Positions 8,563-19,111 of a stretch of 64,000 nt of DNA are shown here, piece by piece. Position numbers and translations under genes: made by a program. The notes under the pieces are model-generated. The model had not been told where the DNA came from. It made no database searches and worked only from the letters and a program-made list of their open reading frames with translations. Source of the stretch: Haliscomenobacter sp. (GTDB taxonomy: Bacteria > Bacteroidota > Bacteroidia > Chitinophagales > Saprospiraceae); assembly GCA_016713275.1 (NCBI GenBank), contig JADJPL010000001.1, positions 679,001-743,000 of the forward strand, in the 5' to 3' direction. Numbering within the stretch: position 1 is the first letter of the stretch; every line of letters starts with the position of its first letter.

Positions 8563-10326
8563 CTTCTCCTGATGCCTCCACATTTCTTGAAATTCGGGAC
8601 TATTCGCCCGGAGGAAGTCGAATGGCCCCTCGGCGACGACCTGCCCCCGGTCGAGGAGGTAGATGTAGTCGAATTGGGGCAAGAGGTGCAGCCGGTGGAG
8701 GGCGGAAACCACCACCTTGTCCTGGAACTCACGAAACAGGTTGGCGTAAATTTTGAGTTCGGTTTTGGGGTCGACGCTGCTGGTGGGCTCGTCGAGCAGC
8801 ACGAGGTCGCTGTCGCGGGCGGCCAGAACGCCGCGTGCGAGGGCCAGGCGCTGTTTCTGGCCGCCGGACAGGTTGACGCCCTTTTCCTGGATATTCGATT
8901 CCAGGCCGGAAGGCAATTGCTCGACGACCTGACCGAAATGAGCCGCGTCGACCACCCGGCCGACTTCTTCTGCGCCGAACGGCAGGCCCAGGGTGATGTT
9001 GTACTCAATGGTATTTTCGAAAATTTCCGGCTCCTGAGGAAATAGCGTGACGTGGCTGGAGATCAGGTCCAGGCGGTCGTGTATTTTTCCGTCAATATCC
9101 ACTTCCACTCCGGGTTGAGGTTCGTAAAGACCGCGCAAAAGGGCCAGCAGGGTGCTTTTGCCGCTGCCGCTTTCTCCAATGAAAGCGACGCGCTTGCCGC
9201 GCTCCAGGGTAATATCAATGCCCCGGAGGCCTTGGGGGCTGCCTTCCTGCCCGTTGTGGGCGAAAGACAGGTTGCGCACTGCGATACGGCGCCAATGGGG
9301 CGGCAGGCCGGAGGTTTCCTCAGGGCGGTGCTGTTGGGCATAAGCTTTCTGGATATCGCCGGCCGTCAGCACGTCGGCGTGGTGGCGCACGATCTCGGTA
9401 TACTGCCAGGCGATGTCGTGAAACACGCTGGTGAACCGCTCTACATAAAACACCATGGTCGCCAGCCCTCCGATGAGGAAGACTTCGCCGGGGCGCCAGT
9501 TCGTGGTGACGAACCCGACGATGATAATGGCATAAATCAGGGCAATGATGGAATCGACCACAAACCATTTCCACTCATTGATCAACACCTTGCGCCGGAA
9601 CGGGGGAAATATGTCCATGACTTTTTTCAAGAGCCCTTCTTCCATGCGCCGTTCCAGGCGCAGCGTAATGACGGTGAGGATGTTGGACAGGCTGTCGAAG
9701 AGCGAAGCAGAAACGACATGCTCCCGCTCGTTGGTTTCTGCTTGCGCCTCCAGGAAGGGTTTGTCGAACCGAAGAATAACCAATACCGCGATAACCCCCA
9801 AGGCGACAGCTACCAGGCCAAACTGGGGCGCGAAATACAACATGGCCAAAAATGAGAACCCGAATTTGGCCAGGGCATGGATGTACATGAACCCGTTCTC
9901 GAAAAACTCTTTCAACGCTTCATACGCTTTCCGAACCCGGTTGATGGTAGCCCCGCTGTGGTGGTCCTGGTGCCAGCGCACCGGCAACTGGAGCGTTTGG
10001 TGGTACAATTCCTGGAGGTAATTGCGGCTCAGGTCAAAAGCCAGGTGGCGTTCTTTTACCCGGGCTACGCCATGAAACGACCACTCGATCAAATGCAAAG
10101 CCAGATAGGCGCCGGCATACATCCACACCGCGCGCAAGGCTTTCTGGCTGTCGGTTTGCAAGGCGTTGATGAACAGACCCCAAATGACGGGGCGGGCCGC
10201 ATCGGCGAGGTTGGACAGGATGAACATTCCGTATACCTGAAGGTACAGCCGTTTGCGGTCGCGGGCGTACGTCCAGGCCAGGGCAAGCATGGAAATATAG
10301 GGATTGCGCAGAAGAAGCTTTTTCAT
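8542..10326 (-). CDS. ABC transporter, fused permease and ATPase (exporter type)
   Basis: 594 residues. The N-terminal half has about six membrane helices of the ABC type-1 exporter fold; the C-terminal half is the ATPase with Walker A (GESGSGKST), a glutamine-loop region, signature LSGGQKQR, Walker B (DLVLLDEPTSSVD) and a switch histidine (SALHRL). It would act as a dimer in the inner membrane exporting a lipid, peptide or drug; the substrate cannot be told. It has no partner gene. The last five residues (SEVAM) and the stop come from an octamer repeat array that has grown into the 3' end. Confidence 0.92.
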   Translation of the reverse strand: MKKLLLRNPYISMLALAWTYARDRKRLYLQVYGMFILSNLADAARPVIWGLFINALQTDSQKALRAVWMYAGAYLALHLIEWSFHGVARVKERHLAFDLSRNYLQELYHQTLQLPVRWHQDHHSGATINRVRKAYEALKEFFENGFMYIHALAKFGFSFLAMLYFAPQFGLVAVALGVIAVLVILRFDKPFLEAQAETNEREHVVSASLFDSLSNILTVITLRLERRMEEGLLKKVMDIFPPFRRKVLINEWKWFVVDSIIALIYAIIIVGFVTTNWRPGEVFLIGGLATMVFYVERFTSVFHDIAWQYTEIVRHHADVLTAGDIQKAYAQQHRPEETSGLPPHWRRIAVRNLSFAHNGQEGSPQGLRGIDITLERGKRVAFIGESGSGKSTLLALLRGLYEPQPGVEVDIDGKIHDRLDLISSHVTLFPQEPEIFENTIEYNITLGLPFGAEEVGRVVDAAHFGQVVEQLPSGLESNIQEKGVNLSGGQKQRLALARGVLAARDSDLVLLDEPTSSVDPKTELKIYANLFREFQDKVVVSALHRLHLLPQFDYIYLLDRGQVVAEGPFDFLRANSPEFQEMWRHQEKSSEVAM

Positions 10327-10584
10327 GCCGGGTTGGTTGCAGGTAATTTGTAGAGAACGCTTTGGGGTGGAGGATGGTTCCGGTGGATGAGGAGGGATTA
10401 AGGGATCAAGGGAGCAGGGAGCAGGAGCAGGGAGCTATCTCTGCTAAAAAAATGACTTTTCATCTATTTTAAAACAGGCGGGCAAGTGAATTTTAATATA
10501 AAAAAATGCAAAAAGAACCAATTTGACATAATTCAAAAGATGTTTGCGTCAATTATGTAAATTTATTGGGAAAAATATAGAAAT
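10327..10584. other. Divergent intergenic region of the ABC exporter and rocD
   Basis: 258 bases containing a short purine-rich repeat (GGGAGCAGGGAGCAGGAGC, around 10408-10435) and then an AT-rich stretch that should hold the rocD promoter. I see no clean -33/-7 match and no gene. Confidence 0.5.
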
Positions 10585-11828
10585 ATGGAAACCATGCAAA
10601 TTGCCCGCTCTCAGGAGCTGATTCATTTGGAAGATCGTTATGGCGCCCACAACTACCATCCGTTGCCGGTAGTATTGTCGCGAGGGAAAGGGTGTTTGTG
10701 TGGGATGTGGAAGGGAAGCGCTACTACGACTTTCTTTCGGCCTATTCGGCGGTGAACCAGGGGCATTGCCACCCGCGGATCACACAGGCGTTGATCCATC
10801 AGGCGCAAACCCTGACGCTGACGTCCAGGGCGTTTTACAACGACCAACTGGGTCCGTACGAAGAATATATTACCCAACTTTTCGGCTTCGACCGCTTGTT
10901 GCCGATGAATACGGGCGTGGAAGCGGTGGAAACCGCCATGAAGCTCAGCCGCCGCTGGGCTTATGAGGTCAAGGGTATTCCCGACGGGCAGGCGAAGATC
11001 GTATTTTTCGGCCATAACTTCCACGGCCGGACGCTGTCGGTGATCTCCGCCTCGACCGACTCCGGCTCGCGCCGCGGCTTCGGCCCCTACATGCCGGGAC
11101 TGGTCATTATCCCTTACAACGACCTGCCTGCATTGGAAAACCTGCTGGACAGCGATCCGCACATCGCCGCCATTATGGTAGAGCCCATTCAGGGCGAAGC
11201 GGGTGTGGTGGTACCTGACGACGGCTTCCTGCCTGGAGTGCACGCCCTGTGCCGCAAACACCGGGTGCTGTTTGTCGGCGACGAGATCCAGACCGGCATC
11301 GCCCGCACGGGGAAAATGCTGTGCCTCGACCACTACGGCCTCCGGCCCGACATCCTGATTCTGGGCAAAGCCCTTTCCGGAGGCACGATGCCTGTATCTG
11401 CTGTGCTGGCCGACGACGAGATCATGCTCACCCTCAAGCCCGGCGACCACGGGTCTACCTTTGGCGGCAACCCGCTGGCAAGCGCCATTGCACGCGAAGC
11501 CCTTCAGGTAGTGATCGACGAAGACCTCGCCGGAAACGCCGAGCGCATGGGACGCCTGCTTCGCTCCGGATTGGAAGCGATCGCCCGCGAAAATCCGGTC
11601 ATTACCGCCGTTCGGGGCAAAGGCCTCCTCAACGCCATCCTCATCGACACCGCCGAAGATTCGGAACTGGCCTGGAACCTCTGCCTCCAATTCCGCGACA
11701 ACGGCCTCCTGGCCAAGCCTACCCATGGCAATAAGATCCGCCTGGCTCCACCCCTGGTGATCACCGAAGAGCAGGTAGGGGAGAGTTTGGAGATTATCCG
11801 GAAATCCCTGAAGGCCTGCAAATTTTGA
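10585..11828 (+). CDS. rocD: Ornithine aminotransferase (one-base frameshift near 10690)
   Basis: PLP-dependent class III aminotransferase that converts ornithine and 2-oxoglutarate to glutamate semialdehyde and glutamate. The ATG at 10585 gives METMQIARSQELIHLEDRYG, typical of OAT, then the frame breaks in GGGAAAGGGTG near 10690; one more G joins it to VFVWDVEGKRYYDFLSAYSA. Further hallmarks: MNTGVEAVETAMKLSRRW, FHGRTLSVISAS, DEIQTGIARTGKML, ILGKALSGGTMPVSAV with the PLP-binding lysine, and HGSTFGGNPLA. Joined length is about 414 residues, normal for the family. A GTG at 10692 would be a false start that loses the substrate-binding N-terminus. Confidence 0.93.
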
Positions 11829-11878
11829 GTTTTTGCAGCGCCGTGGGAATCATCGACGCCCGGCAGCACGAGATAGAT

Positions 11879-12064
11879 ATGAACTCTCCGACGATCTTCC
11901 GGACCCTGCTTTGGACGGCGTACGCCATATATTTCATAGCGTTCTTTATCCTTTTTCCCCTGACGGTCCGGGTGGTTCACGGCTTGAAGTGGGGCAGGAG
12001 CGTCGCGATCGGCCTTTCAGGATTTGTACTTTTTCAGCTGGTCTTTCTCGTTTTTAACCGGTAA
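11879..12064 (+). CDS. Small two-helix membrane protein, unknown function
   Basis: 61 residues from the ATG at 11879: hydrophobic helices at about 8-30 (LLWTAYAIYFIAFFILFPL) and 42-58, with a short basic loop between. No family recognised. It starts about 50 bases behind rocD. A longer frame begins at TTG 11825 but adds only non-hydrophobic residues. Confidence 0.5.
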   Translation: MNSPTIFRTLLWTAYAIYFIAFFILFPLTVRVVHGLKWGRSVAIGLSGFVLFQLVFLVFNR

Positions 12065-12201
12065 CCCTGTTTGCTCCTGTTTCAAAGATGGAATAGTTTC
12101 TTTAGGGATGTACTTAGGTAGCTTCCACGTAAGTCTTTTTTGAGAAGTTACTTTTTTTGAAAGTTTTTGACCTGAATTGCTGCAAAAGAAATATTAAAAA
12201 T

Positions 12202-13957
<1,756 letters not shown>

Positions 13958-13962
13958 ACATC

Positions 13963-14361
13963 ATGTTTATAAAGCTTTACGCTATCGCGCTTTCCGTATT
14001 TTTTGCCCTGTATATGGTCTGGCTTGGTCTGGTGGCTAAAAATTTTTACAGGGAACAGATCGGCAAGCTAATGAAGCCGGACATCAATTGGGGGGCGGCC
14101 ATTATCTTTTATTTGATTTTTATCGGCGGCCTGGTGGTATTTGTCATAGCCCCCGCCATGGAAAAAGGCTCCTGGAAGCACGCCCTTCTGTTGGGCGCAC
14201 TATTCGGATTGGTTTGTTACGCAACCTACGATCTGACTAATTTGGCATTGGCAAAAGACTGGCCGCTGCTGGTAACTATTGTCGACCTGGCCTGGGGCGC
14301 TGTCCTGTCGGCATCAGTCTCCATCGCAACTTATTTGATCGCTACTAAAATCGGAGGCTGA
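13963..14361 (+). CDS. DUF2177 family membrane protein
   Basis: 132 residues with four hydrophobic helices (about 5-25, 45-65, 75-95 and 105-127). The pattern FYREQIGKLM, then GLVCYATYDLTNLALAKDWP is diagnostic of DUF2177; YATYDLTNLA is its most conserved part. It is probably cotranscribed with the TspO-like gene just ahead. Function of the family is unknown. Confidence 0.9.
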   Translation: MFIKLYAIALSVFFALYMVWLGLVAKNFYREQIGKLMKPDINWGAAIIFYLIFIGGLVVFVIAPAMEKGSWKHALLLGALFGLVCYATYDLTNLALAKDWPLLVTIVDLAWGAVLSASVSIATYLIATKIGG

Positions 14362-14483
14362 ACTATTGTGGTCAGCGGGTTGTGCTTTCTTTGATAAAAG
14401 GAAAGCAAAAATTCCGGGATCAACTTCCGCCGCATTTTTTCAAATCTTCAGAACCGAATAGTATCCGGTTTGTTCAACCATCT

Positions 14484-15083
14484 ATGAAATACCTCACCGC
14501 CCTTGGATTTTTCCTGTTTTTGCAGGCCGCTCCGCTCCTGGCGCAGTCGCTGCAGCTGACCGATTTCAACCAGCAACGCCTCGACCGCACGCGCTACAGC
14601 ATGTACGTCCTCGGCGCCTGGGGTATTGCCAACATAGCCGGCGGCGCTGTGGGCATGTCGCAAACCACTGGATCACAGCGGTCTTTTCACCAGATGAATC
14701 TGGGATGGGGCGTCGTCAACTTAGGACTTGCCGCTTCCAGTCTGTTGACGGCTGCGCATATGGACCCTGCTGCTTTTGACTTGTACGAAACAGCCCGCCA
14801 GCACCATCGCATGCAGAAAATACTGCTCTTCAATGCGGGGTTAGATGTTGCCTATATGGCTGGCGGCGCCTGGATGTTGGAGCGCGCTAAAACCGGAGTG
14901 CAAAACCAGGACCGGCTGCGGGGCTTCGGCAGGTCTATCCTCTTGCAGGGCGCTTTCCTTTTTGCTTTTGACCTGGGCGCCGCCATTTACCTCGGCGGCC
15001 TGGAAAGCCAACTTCCTCCGTATTTTGAACATACCTCTATCCGCTTCGACGGGCAATCGCTGGGGTTTACGCTGCGCTTTTGA
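14484..15083 (+). CDS. Exported or membrane protein of unknown function (DUF6992-like)
   Basis: 199 residues from the ATG at 14484, which begins a signal peptide (MKYLTALGFFLFLQAAPLLA). The remainder has several hydrophobic helices (YVLGAWGIANIAGGAVGM, LGWGVVNLGLAASSLLTAA, AGLDVAYMAGGAWML, LQGAFLFAFDLGAAIYLG). The spacing of small residues and the LNxGLDVxYxxxGxWM-like stretch resemble a Bacteroidota-specific family (DUF6992, from memory). Frame upstream to 14382 is noncoding. Confidence 0.65.
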   Translation: MKYLTALGFFLFLQAAPLLAQSLQLTDFNQQRLDRTRYSMYVLGAWGIANIAGGAVGMSQTTGSQRSFHQMNLGWGVVNLGLAASSLLTAAHMDPAAFDLYETARQHHRMQKILLFNAGLDVAYMAGGAWMLERAKTGVQNQDRLRGFGRSILLQGAFLFAFDLGAAIYLGGLESQLPPYFEHTSIRFDGQSLGFTLRF

Positions 15084-15190
15084 CGCCGAGGCGGCAAGGA
15101 TTTGCCTGGCGGGCGAGGCGTAGTAAAACCAGAGGGCTGCCGGACTACAGCCGAAGCAGCGATGGAATATTAAAAAATTTTTTAAAAATG

Positions 15191-15222
15191 TTTGTGAATA
15201 TTCACTCGCTAGCTTATCTTTG
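15191..15222 (+). promoter_or_regulatory. Efflux-operon promoter with embedded palindromic operator
   Basis: TTTG (15191-15194), 20-nt spacer, TATCTTTG (15215-15222): an exact Bacteroidota promoter. Inside the spacer lies a perfect 12-base palindrome GTGAATATTCAC (15194-15205), placed where a bound repressor would block polymerase. The same 15-mer (TTTGTGAATATTCAC) recurs, inverted, at the start of the outer-membrane gene (16942-16956). The natural candidate regulator is the TetR protein encoded two genes into the operon. Confidence 0.7.
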
Positions 15223-15247
15223 CCAAAGAAATAAATATGAAGGGATA

Positions 15248-15652
15248 ATGAACGGTAAAAACAACATTGCAATAGGGTTCATGACCATGGGGTTTTTCAT
15301 GGTCTATGGATTCCTGCTGATTTACCTGCGGGACTTTGCGCCCGGCAAAGAAGCATGGGTGAGCAGCTATTCACCGGGCAAGCACTTTGAGTCCCGACTG
15401 GCGCACGTACACGGTAATCTGTTTGCTTTTCTTAATATTCTGATAGGGTACCTCCTGTTGCGCTTTGAGACGCAATTATCTCATGTCAAAACGATTTCAT
15501 GGCTTGCACTTGCGGGACTTCTGATGCCCATCGGCATTTTGTCCGAAGTGTATTTAGGTTTGCCGCCTGCTCTTGTACTCATTGGCGCAATCGCTATGAC
15601 GAGTTCGGTTGTATGGCTTGGTATTGCTTTTTTTCGCATAAAAACCAGCTAA
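15248..15652 (+). CDS. Small membrane protein leading the efflux operon
   Basis: 134 residues, four predicted helices (AIGFMTMGFFMVYGFLLIYL, NLFAFLNILIGYLLLRF, SWLALAGLLMPIGILSEV, LVLIGAIAMTSSVVWLGI). No named family is evident. The first good ATG is at 15248, 25 bases behind the -7 element. It stops two bases before the tetR start and is therefore presumably the first gene of the operon. Its histidine-containing loop (RLAHVHGNLFAFLNI) resembles small heme or quinol-type membrane proteins, which is only a resemblance. Confidence 0.7.
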   Translation: MNGKNNIAIGFMTMGFFMVYGFLLIYLRDFAPGKEAWVSSYSPGKHFESRLAHVHGNLFAFLNILIGYLLLRFETQLSHVKTISWLALAGLLMPIGILSEVYLGLPPALVLIGAIAMTSSVVWLGIAFFRIKTS

Positions 15653-15654
15653 AG

Positions 15655-16244
15655 ATGCAGGCATCCCTAATTTCTGACAGGCAATTTGAAATCATCCAGG
15701 CGACGGGGAAAATACTTTCCTCCGCTGGGGTAAGCGGCTTGACTATCAAGAATTTGGCCAAAGAGATGGGCTTTGCGGAAAGCGCCATTTACCGCCATTT
15801 TGATAGCAAAGAAGCTATTATTATTGCAATGCTCGATTTTTTAGCGGAGAATATGGAGGAAAGGTTGGGGAGGGTTCTTTCCCATCAAAAAAATCCGAGG
15901 GAAGCGCTGAGGCAATTTTCAACGACCAGTTCGCGTATTTTGCTAAAAACCCGCACTTTGTGGTCGCTGTTTTTTCCGATGGGCTGATGGAAGCGAGCCA
16001 AAAAATCAACACTGCCATTTTTCGCATCATGCAGGTAAATATGAAGCATCTGATGCCCGTAATCATGGAAGGGCAGCATCAGGGCTATTTTACCAACGCC
16101 ATACCGACTGAGGAACTGATGCATATCATTATGGGCGCATTTCGCTTGCAGATGTTTAAATGGCGGGTGGCGAATTTTCAATTCGACATTTTCGAAAGGG
16201 GGAAATATTTAATGTCAAACATTTTAAAAATCATTCTGGCATGA
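15655..16244 (+). CDS. TetR/AcrR family transcriptional regulator (one-base frameshift near 15917)
   Basis: The N-terminal HTH is complete: QFEIIQATGKILSSAGVSGL followed by TIKNLAKEMGFAESAIYRHF. The frame then breaks in a TTTT run at 15916-15919; restoring a T gives RQFFNDQFAYFAKNPHFVVA and continues to the stop at 16244, total about 196 residues, normal for the family. It sits inside the efflux operon and probably represses it through the palindrome in the promoter. Its stop overlaps the next start by 4 bases (ATGA). Confidence 0.88.
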
Positions 16245-16636
16245 AAAAATTGATTTTTTCTTTTGGGAGCGCCCTGTTTTTAGCGGCGTGCAATTCTACT
16301 TCGGAGGGCGAGTTATCCTTGAATAACGGGCAAAAATGGGTGGTCAATGCGGAAATGAAACCGCACCTCGAGCAAAGCGAAAGAATCCTGAACGACTATT
16401 TGACCCAAAAAGGGGCCGACTACGAAAAACTGGCGGCAGACCTGAAAGTCCAGAACGACCAATTAATCAAGAGTTGCACCATGAAAGGCAAAAGCCATGA
16501 TGTATTGCACCAGTGGCTGCATCCGCACATGGCGCTTATTGAAAATTTGTCGGAAGAAAAAGACCCCAAGCAAGCGGCATCTATTGTTGAGGAACTCGAA
16601 CAGTCATTTAAGACCTATCAAAACTATTTTCAATGA
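16241..16636 (+). CDS. Lipoprotein of unknown function in the efflux operon
   Basis: 131 residues with a lipobox (ALFLAACNS). The mature part is helical and polar (MKPHLEQSERILNDYLTQKG, AADLKVQNDQLIKSCTMKGK, HDVLHQWLHPHM) and carries several His, Met and Cys residues (SCTMKGKSHDVLH). This might fit metal sensing or binding, which is inference. Translationally coupled to tetR upstream (4-base overlap) and to the cupin gene downstream (another 4-base overlap). Confidence 0.8.
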   Translation: MKKLIFSFGSALFLAACNSTSEGELSLNNGQKWVVNAEMKPHLEQSERILNDYLTQKGADYEKLAADLKVQNDQLIKSCTMKGKSHDVLHQWLHPHMALIENLSEEKDPKQAASIVEELEQSFKTYQNYFQ

Positions 16637-16920
16637 ACCTACGCGAGTTACACGATGTCCAGAGCGATGTGCATGCAAAATCACTTTTTAAAACCTCCGA
16701 AGGAAACGTTACGGCGATGCAAATTATGGAAGGCGCCCTTTTCAAGGAACACGTAACCAAAGTGCAGGCACTTCTGGTTTGTATTACCGGCGAGGTGGTT
16801 TTTGAAAACGAAAACGGGCTTAGTCAAACACTCGGCCCCGGCGATTTTATTCGTATCGAGCCGTTTGTGGTGCATTGGGCGAAGGGCATACTGGAGAGTC
16901 AGTTGCTGTTGATTAAGTAA
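16633..16920 (+). CDS. Small cupin-domain protein
   Basis: 95 residues forming a single cupin barrel: KEHVTKVQALLVCITGEVVF, ETLGPGD-like LGPGDFIRIEPFVVHWA. The first cupin motif keeps H but is otherwise reduced; the second keeps a histidine (VVHW). Without a clear full metal triad the activity cannot be named; small-molecule sensing or sugar-type binding is possible. Its start overlaps the stop of the lipoprotein gene, so it belongs to the efflux operon. Confidence 0.8.
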   Translation: MNLRELHDVQSDVHAKSLFKTSEGNVTAMQIMEGALFKEHVTKVQALLVCITGEVVFENENGLSQTLGPGDFIRIEPFVVHWAKGILESQLLLIK

Positions 16921-16932
16921 AAAAAACTTTCA

Positions 16933-18258
16933 ATGAAGTTGGTGAATATTCACAAATTTGGTGTTTCCCTGTGGTTGCTGGCGGCCGGCTTACCTCCGGC
17001 TACTCTGCATTCCCAAACCATGACCCTACAGGAATGTGTCGAAATCGCTTTGACCAATAATAAAAACCTGCAAGCCGCCAGGAACAACCTGCAATTGGGG
17101 CAACTGCGAAAACAGGAAGCAACATCGAACCTTCTACCAAAGGTAACGGCATCTGCGGACTATAAGTTTTTTACCAACCTGCCCTACCAACTCATGCCGC
17201 TGTCGGTATTCAACGGCCCGGAAGGACAATACAAAGAAGCGCAGTTTGGCGTGCCCCACAACCTCGGAGCAAGCGTGCAACTGGCGTTGCCGTTATACAA
17301 TCCACCGATACAGGCAGGCATCAAAGGGGCTGAGATAGCTGCAGAAATTGGCGGTTTGCAGGTCGAAAAAACCGAAGAACAGGTCATTTTTGAGGTGACG
17401 AACCTGTACTATAACGCCCGGATTTTGCAGCATCAGATACTTTTTGCAGACAGCAATTTGGCCAATGCGGGCCGCCTGCTCTCTACCATGCAGTTGCTCC
17501 GGCAGCAGGGCTTGGCGAAAGGAACCGACATAGGCAAAATCGAATTGCAAAAGGTGCAATTGCAATCCCAGCGCAATCAACTGGAAGGGAAATTGGCGCA
17601 GGTTTTCAACGGGTTGAATTTTTTCATGGGCAGAGATTTGAATACGCCTTTGTCCATTCCAAACGAAACAGAAACGCAGAGCAGCGGGAGCTATCCGGTT
17701 TCGCCATCGGTGGATATTCGCATAGCCCAGATTCGCGACCGCTTGCTGGACAATGAACTGGACCTGCTAAACAAATCCAAATTGCCCACGGTATCTATAG
17801 TTGCCAATTATGGCTTGACGAGTTTCGGGTATTTCGAACAGCCCGACCCATTCGTCAAAGTATTTCCCATCGGATTCATTGGCGTACAGGCGGCTTATCC
17901 AATCTGGAACAAAACCACCCGGCTTAGAATTGCGCAAAAAGAAGTGGAAATCGTTGGGAACCGCCTTCAAACCGAACAGTTGCAGGCACAAAGCGACCTT
18001 CAATTAGCTAATGCTATTCTGCAAAGGGGCGTGGCGCAGGCGAATATTTCCACCATGCAGAAACAAATAGAACTTGCTGATTCGGTTTATCGGCAAACGC
18101 TGGCACAACACCAGCAGGGAACGGCAACCCTTGCCGATATTATCCTGGCGGATAATGCGCTGCGAGAGGCGCAAGCCAACGATCTCAATGCGCTCGTTGA
18201 ATATTTGAAAGCCGATTTAGAATGGAAAAGAGCGTCTGGCTCATTAAAAATCAGATAA
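16933..18258 (+). CDS. TolC-family outer membrane efflux protein
   Basis: 441 residues: signal peptide (residues ~1-28, ending LHSQ), then two OEP repeats with long helices and beta-barrel segments (TLQECVEIALTNNKNLQAAR is the typical opening; VYRQTLAQHQQGTATLADII the typical second-repeat helix). It forms the outer-membrane channel of the tripartite pump. The stop codon overlaps the next ATG (TAATG). Bases 16942-16953, within codons 4-8, contain the same palindrome as the operon promoter, so an internal regulatory site or an internal promoter is possible. Confidence 0.93.
   Translation: MKLVNIHKFGVSLWLLAAGLPPATLHSQTMTLQECVEIALTNNKNLQAARNNLQLGQLRKQEATSNLLPKVTASADYKFFTNLPYQLMPLSVFNGPEGQYKEAQFGVPHNLGASVQLALPLYNPPIQAGIKGAEIAAEIGGLQVEKTEEQVIFEVTNLYYNARILQHQILFADSNLANAGRLLSTMQLLRQQGLAKGTDIGKIELQKVQLQSQRNQLEGKLAQVFNGLNFFMGRDLNTPLSIPNETETQSSGSYPVSPSVDIRIAQIRDRLLDNELDLLNKSKLPTVSIVANYGLTSFGYFEQPDPFVKVFPIGFIGVQAAYPIWNKTTRLRIAQKEVEIVGNRLQTEQLQAQSDLQLANAILQRGVAQANISTMQKQIELADSVYRQTLAQHQQGTATLADIILADNALREAQANDLNALVEYLKADLEWKRASGSLKIR
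16942..16953. promoter_or_regulatory. Second copy of the operator-like palindrome
   Basis: GTGAATATTCAC, followed by AAA, so that the 15-mer TTTGTGAATATTCAC is shared in inverted orientation with the promoter at 15191-15205. It lies inside the first codons of the outer-membrane efflux gene. Confidence 0.6.
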
Positions 18259-19105
18259 TGAAACAGAAAATATCCTATTTGATATCCGCCGTCATTTTGA
18301 TAGGCATTTTGGCGGCATTGCGCTGAAGCTGAAGAAGAACAAGGCCCTGGCCAGCGAGCGGGTTTTCCATTTTAACCCTGCGGATTCCCCCGTTTTGGCG
18401 GATAGCGTTCTTTCCGGAACGGGGCCGGACTATGCGGAAGACCTTGTTTTTACAGGCACGTTTGAACCTTTCCGAGAAACAAAAATCAGCGCTGAAATAC
18501 AAGGCAGGATCAATCATATTTCGGTAGATGCGGGCAGTATCGTGACTAAAGGACAACCCCTTGTGCAGTTGGACCATGCGCTTTTGCAATTGCAATTACA
18601 ATCCGTGGAGGTTCAAATCGAGGGCCTGACTGCCGATGTGAACCGCTATTCCATTTTGGCAAAAGCAGATGCGGTGCAGGGCGTTCAGTTGGAAAAAGCC
18701 CAACTGGGTTTGAAATCTGCCCAGGTACAGCGGGCGGCTATTCAGGAGCAAATAGATAAAACTACGATTAAGGCCCCGTTCGGCGGCGTTGTTGTTGCTA
18801 AATTGAATGAAGTGGGCGGCTTTGCTGCGCCCGGGGTACCGCTGGTACACCTGCTCGACATAGAACGGCTGAAATTTACGATAAACGTAGCTGAAAACGA
18901 TTTGAAATATTTTAAAACCGGACAATCCCATGAAATCGTGGCCGATGTTTTTCCCGATAAAAAAATCGTGGGCAAGGTCAGTCTGATAGCAAGTAAAGCC
19001 AATGCGGGCAATAGTTTTCCGGTGCAGTTCACCGTCAATAACTTTTCAAATCATGCGCTTCGTGCGGGTATGTTTGGGAAAACCGAATTAAACGCGAAAA
19101 ACTAA
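18258..19105 (+). CDS. RND efflux membrane-fusion (periplasmic adaptor) protein, frameshift near 18320
   Basis: The ATG at 18258 reads an N-terminal anchor (MKQKISYLISAVILIGILAA) and breaks at about 18320; the next frame gives LKLKKNKALASERV and the adaptor proper. Features: barrel-sandwich half-motifs (GRINHISVDAGSIVTKGQPL and TIKAPFGGVVVAKLNEVGG), a short alpha hairpin between, and the beta-barrel domain. Joined length ~282 residues, a short adaptor. It couples the RND pump seven bases downstream to the TolC-type channel upstream. Confidence 0.88.
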
Positions 19106-19111
19106 ACAGGC

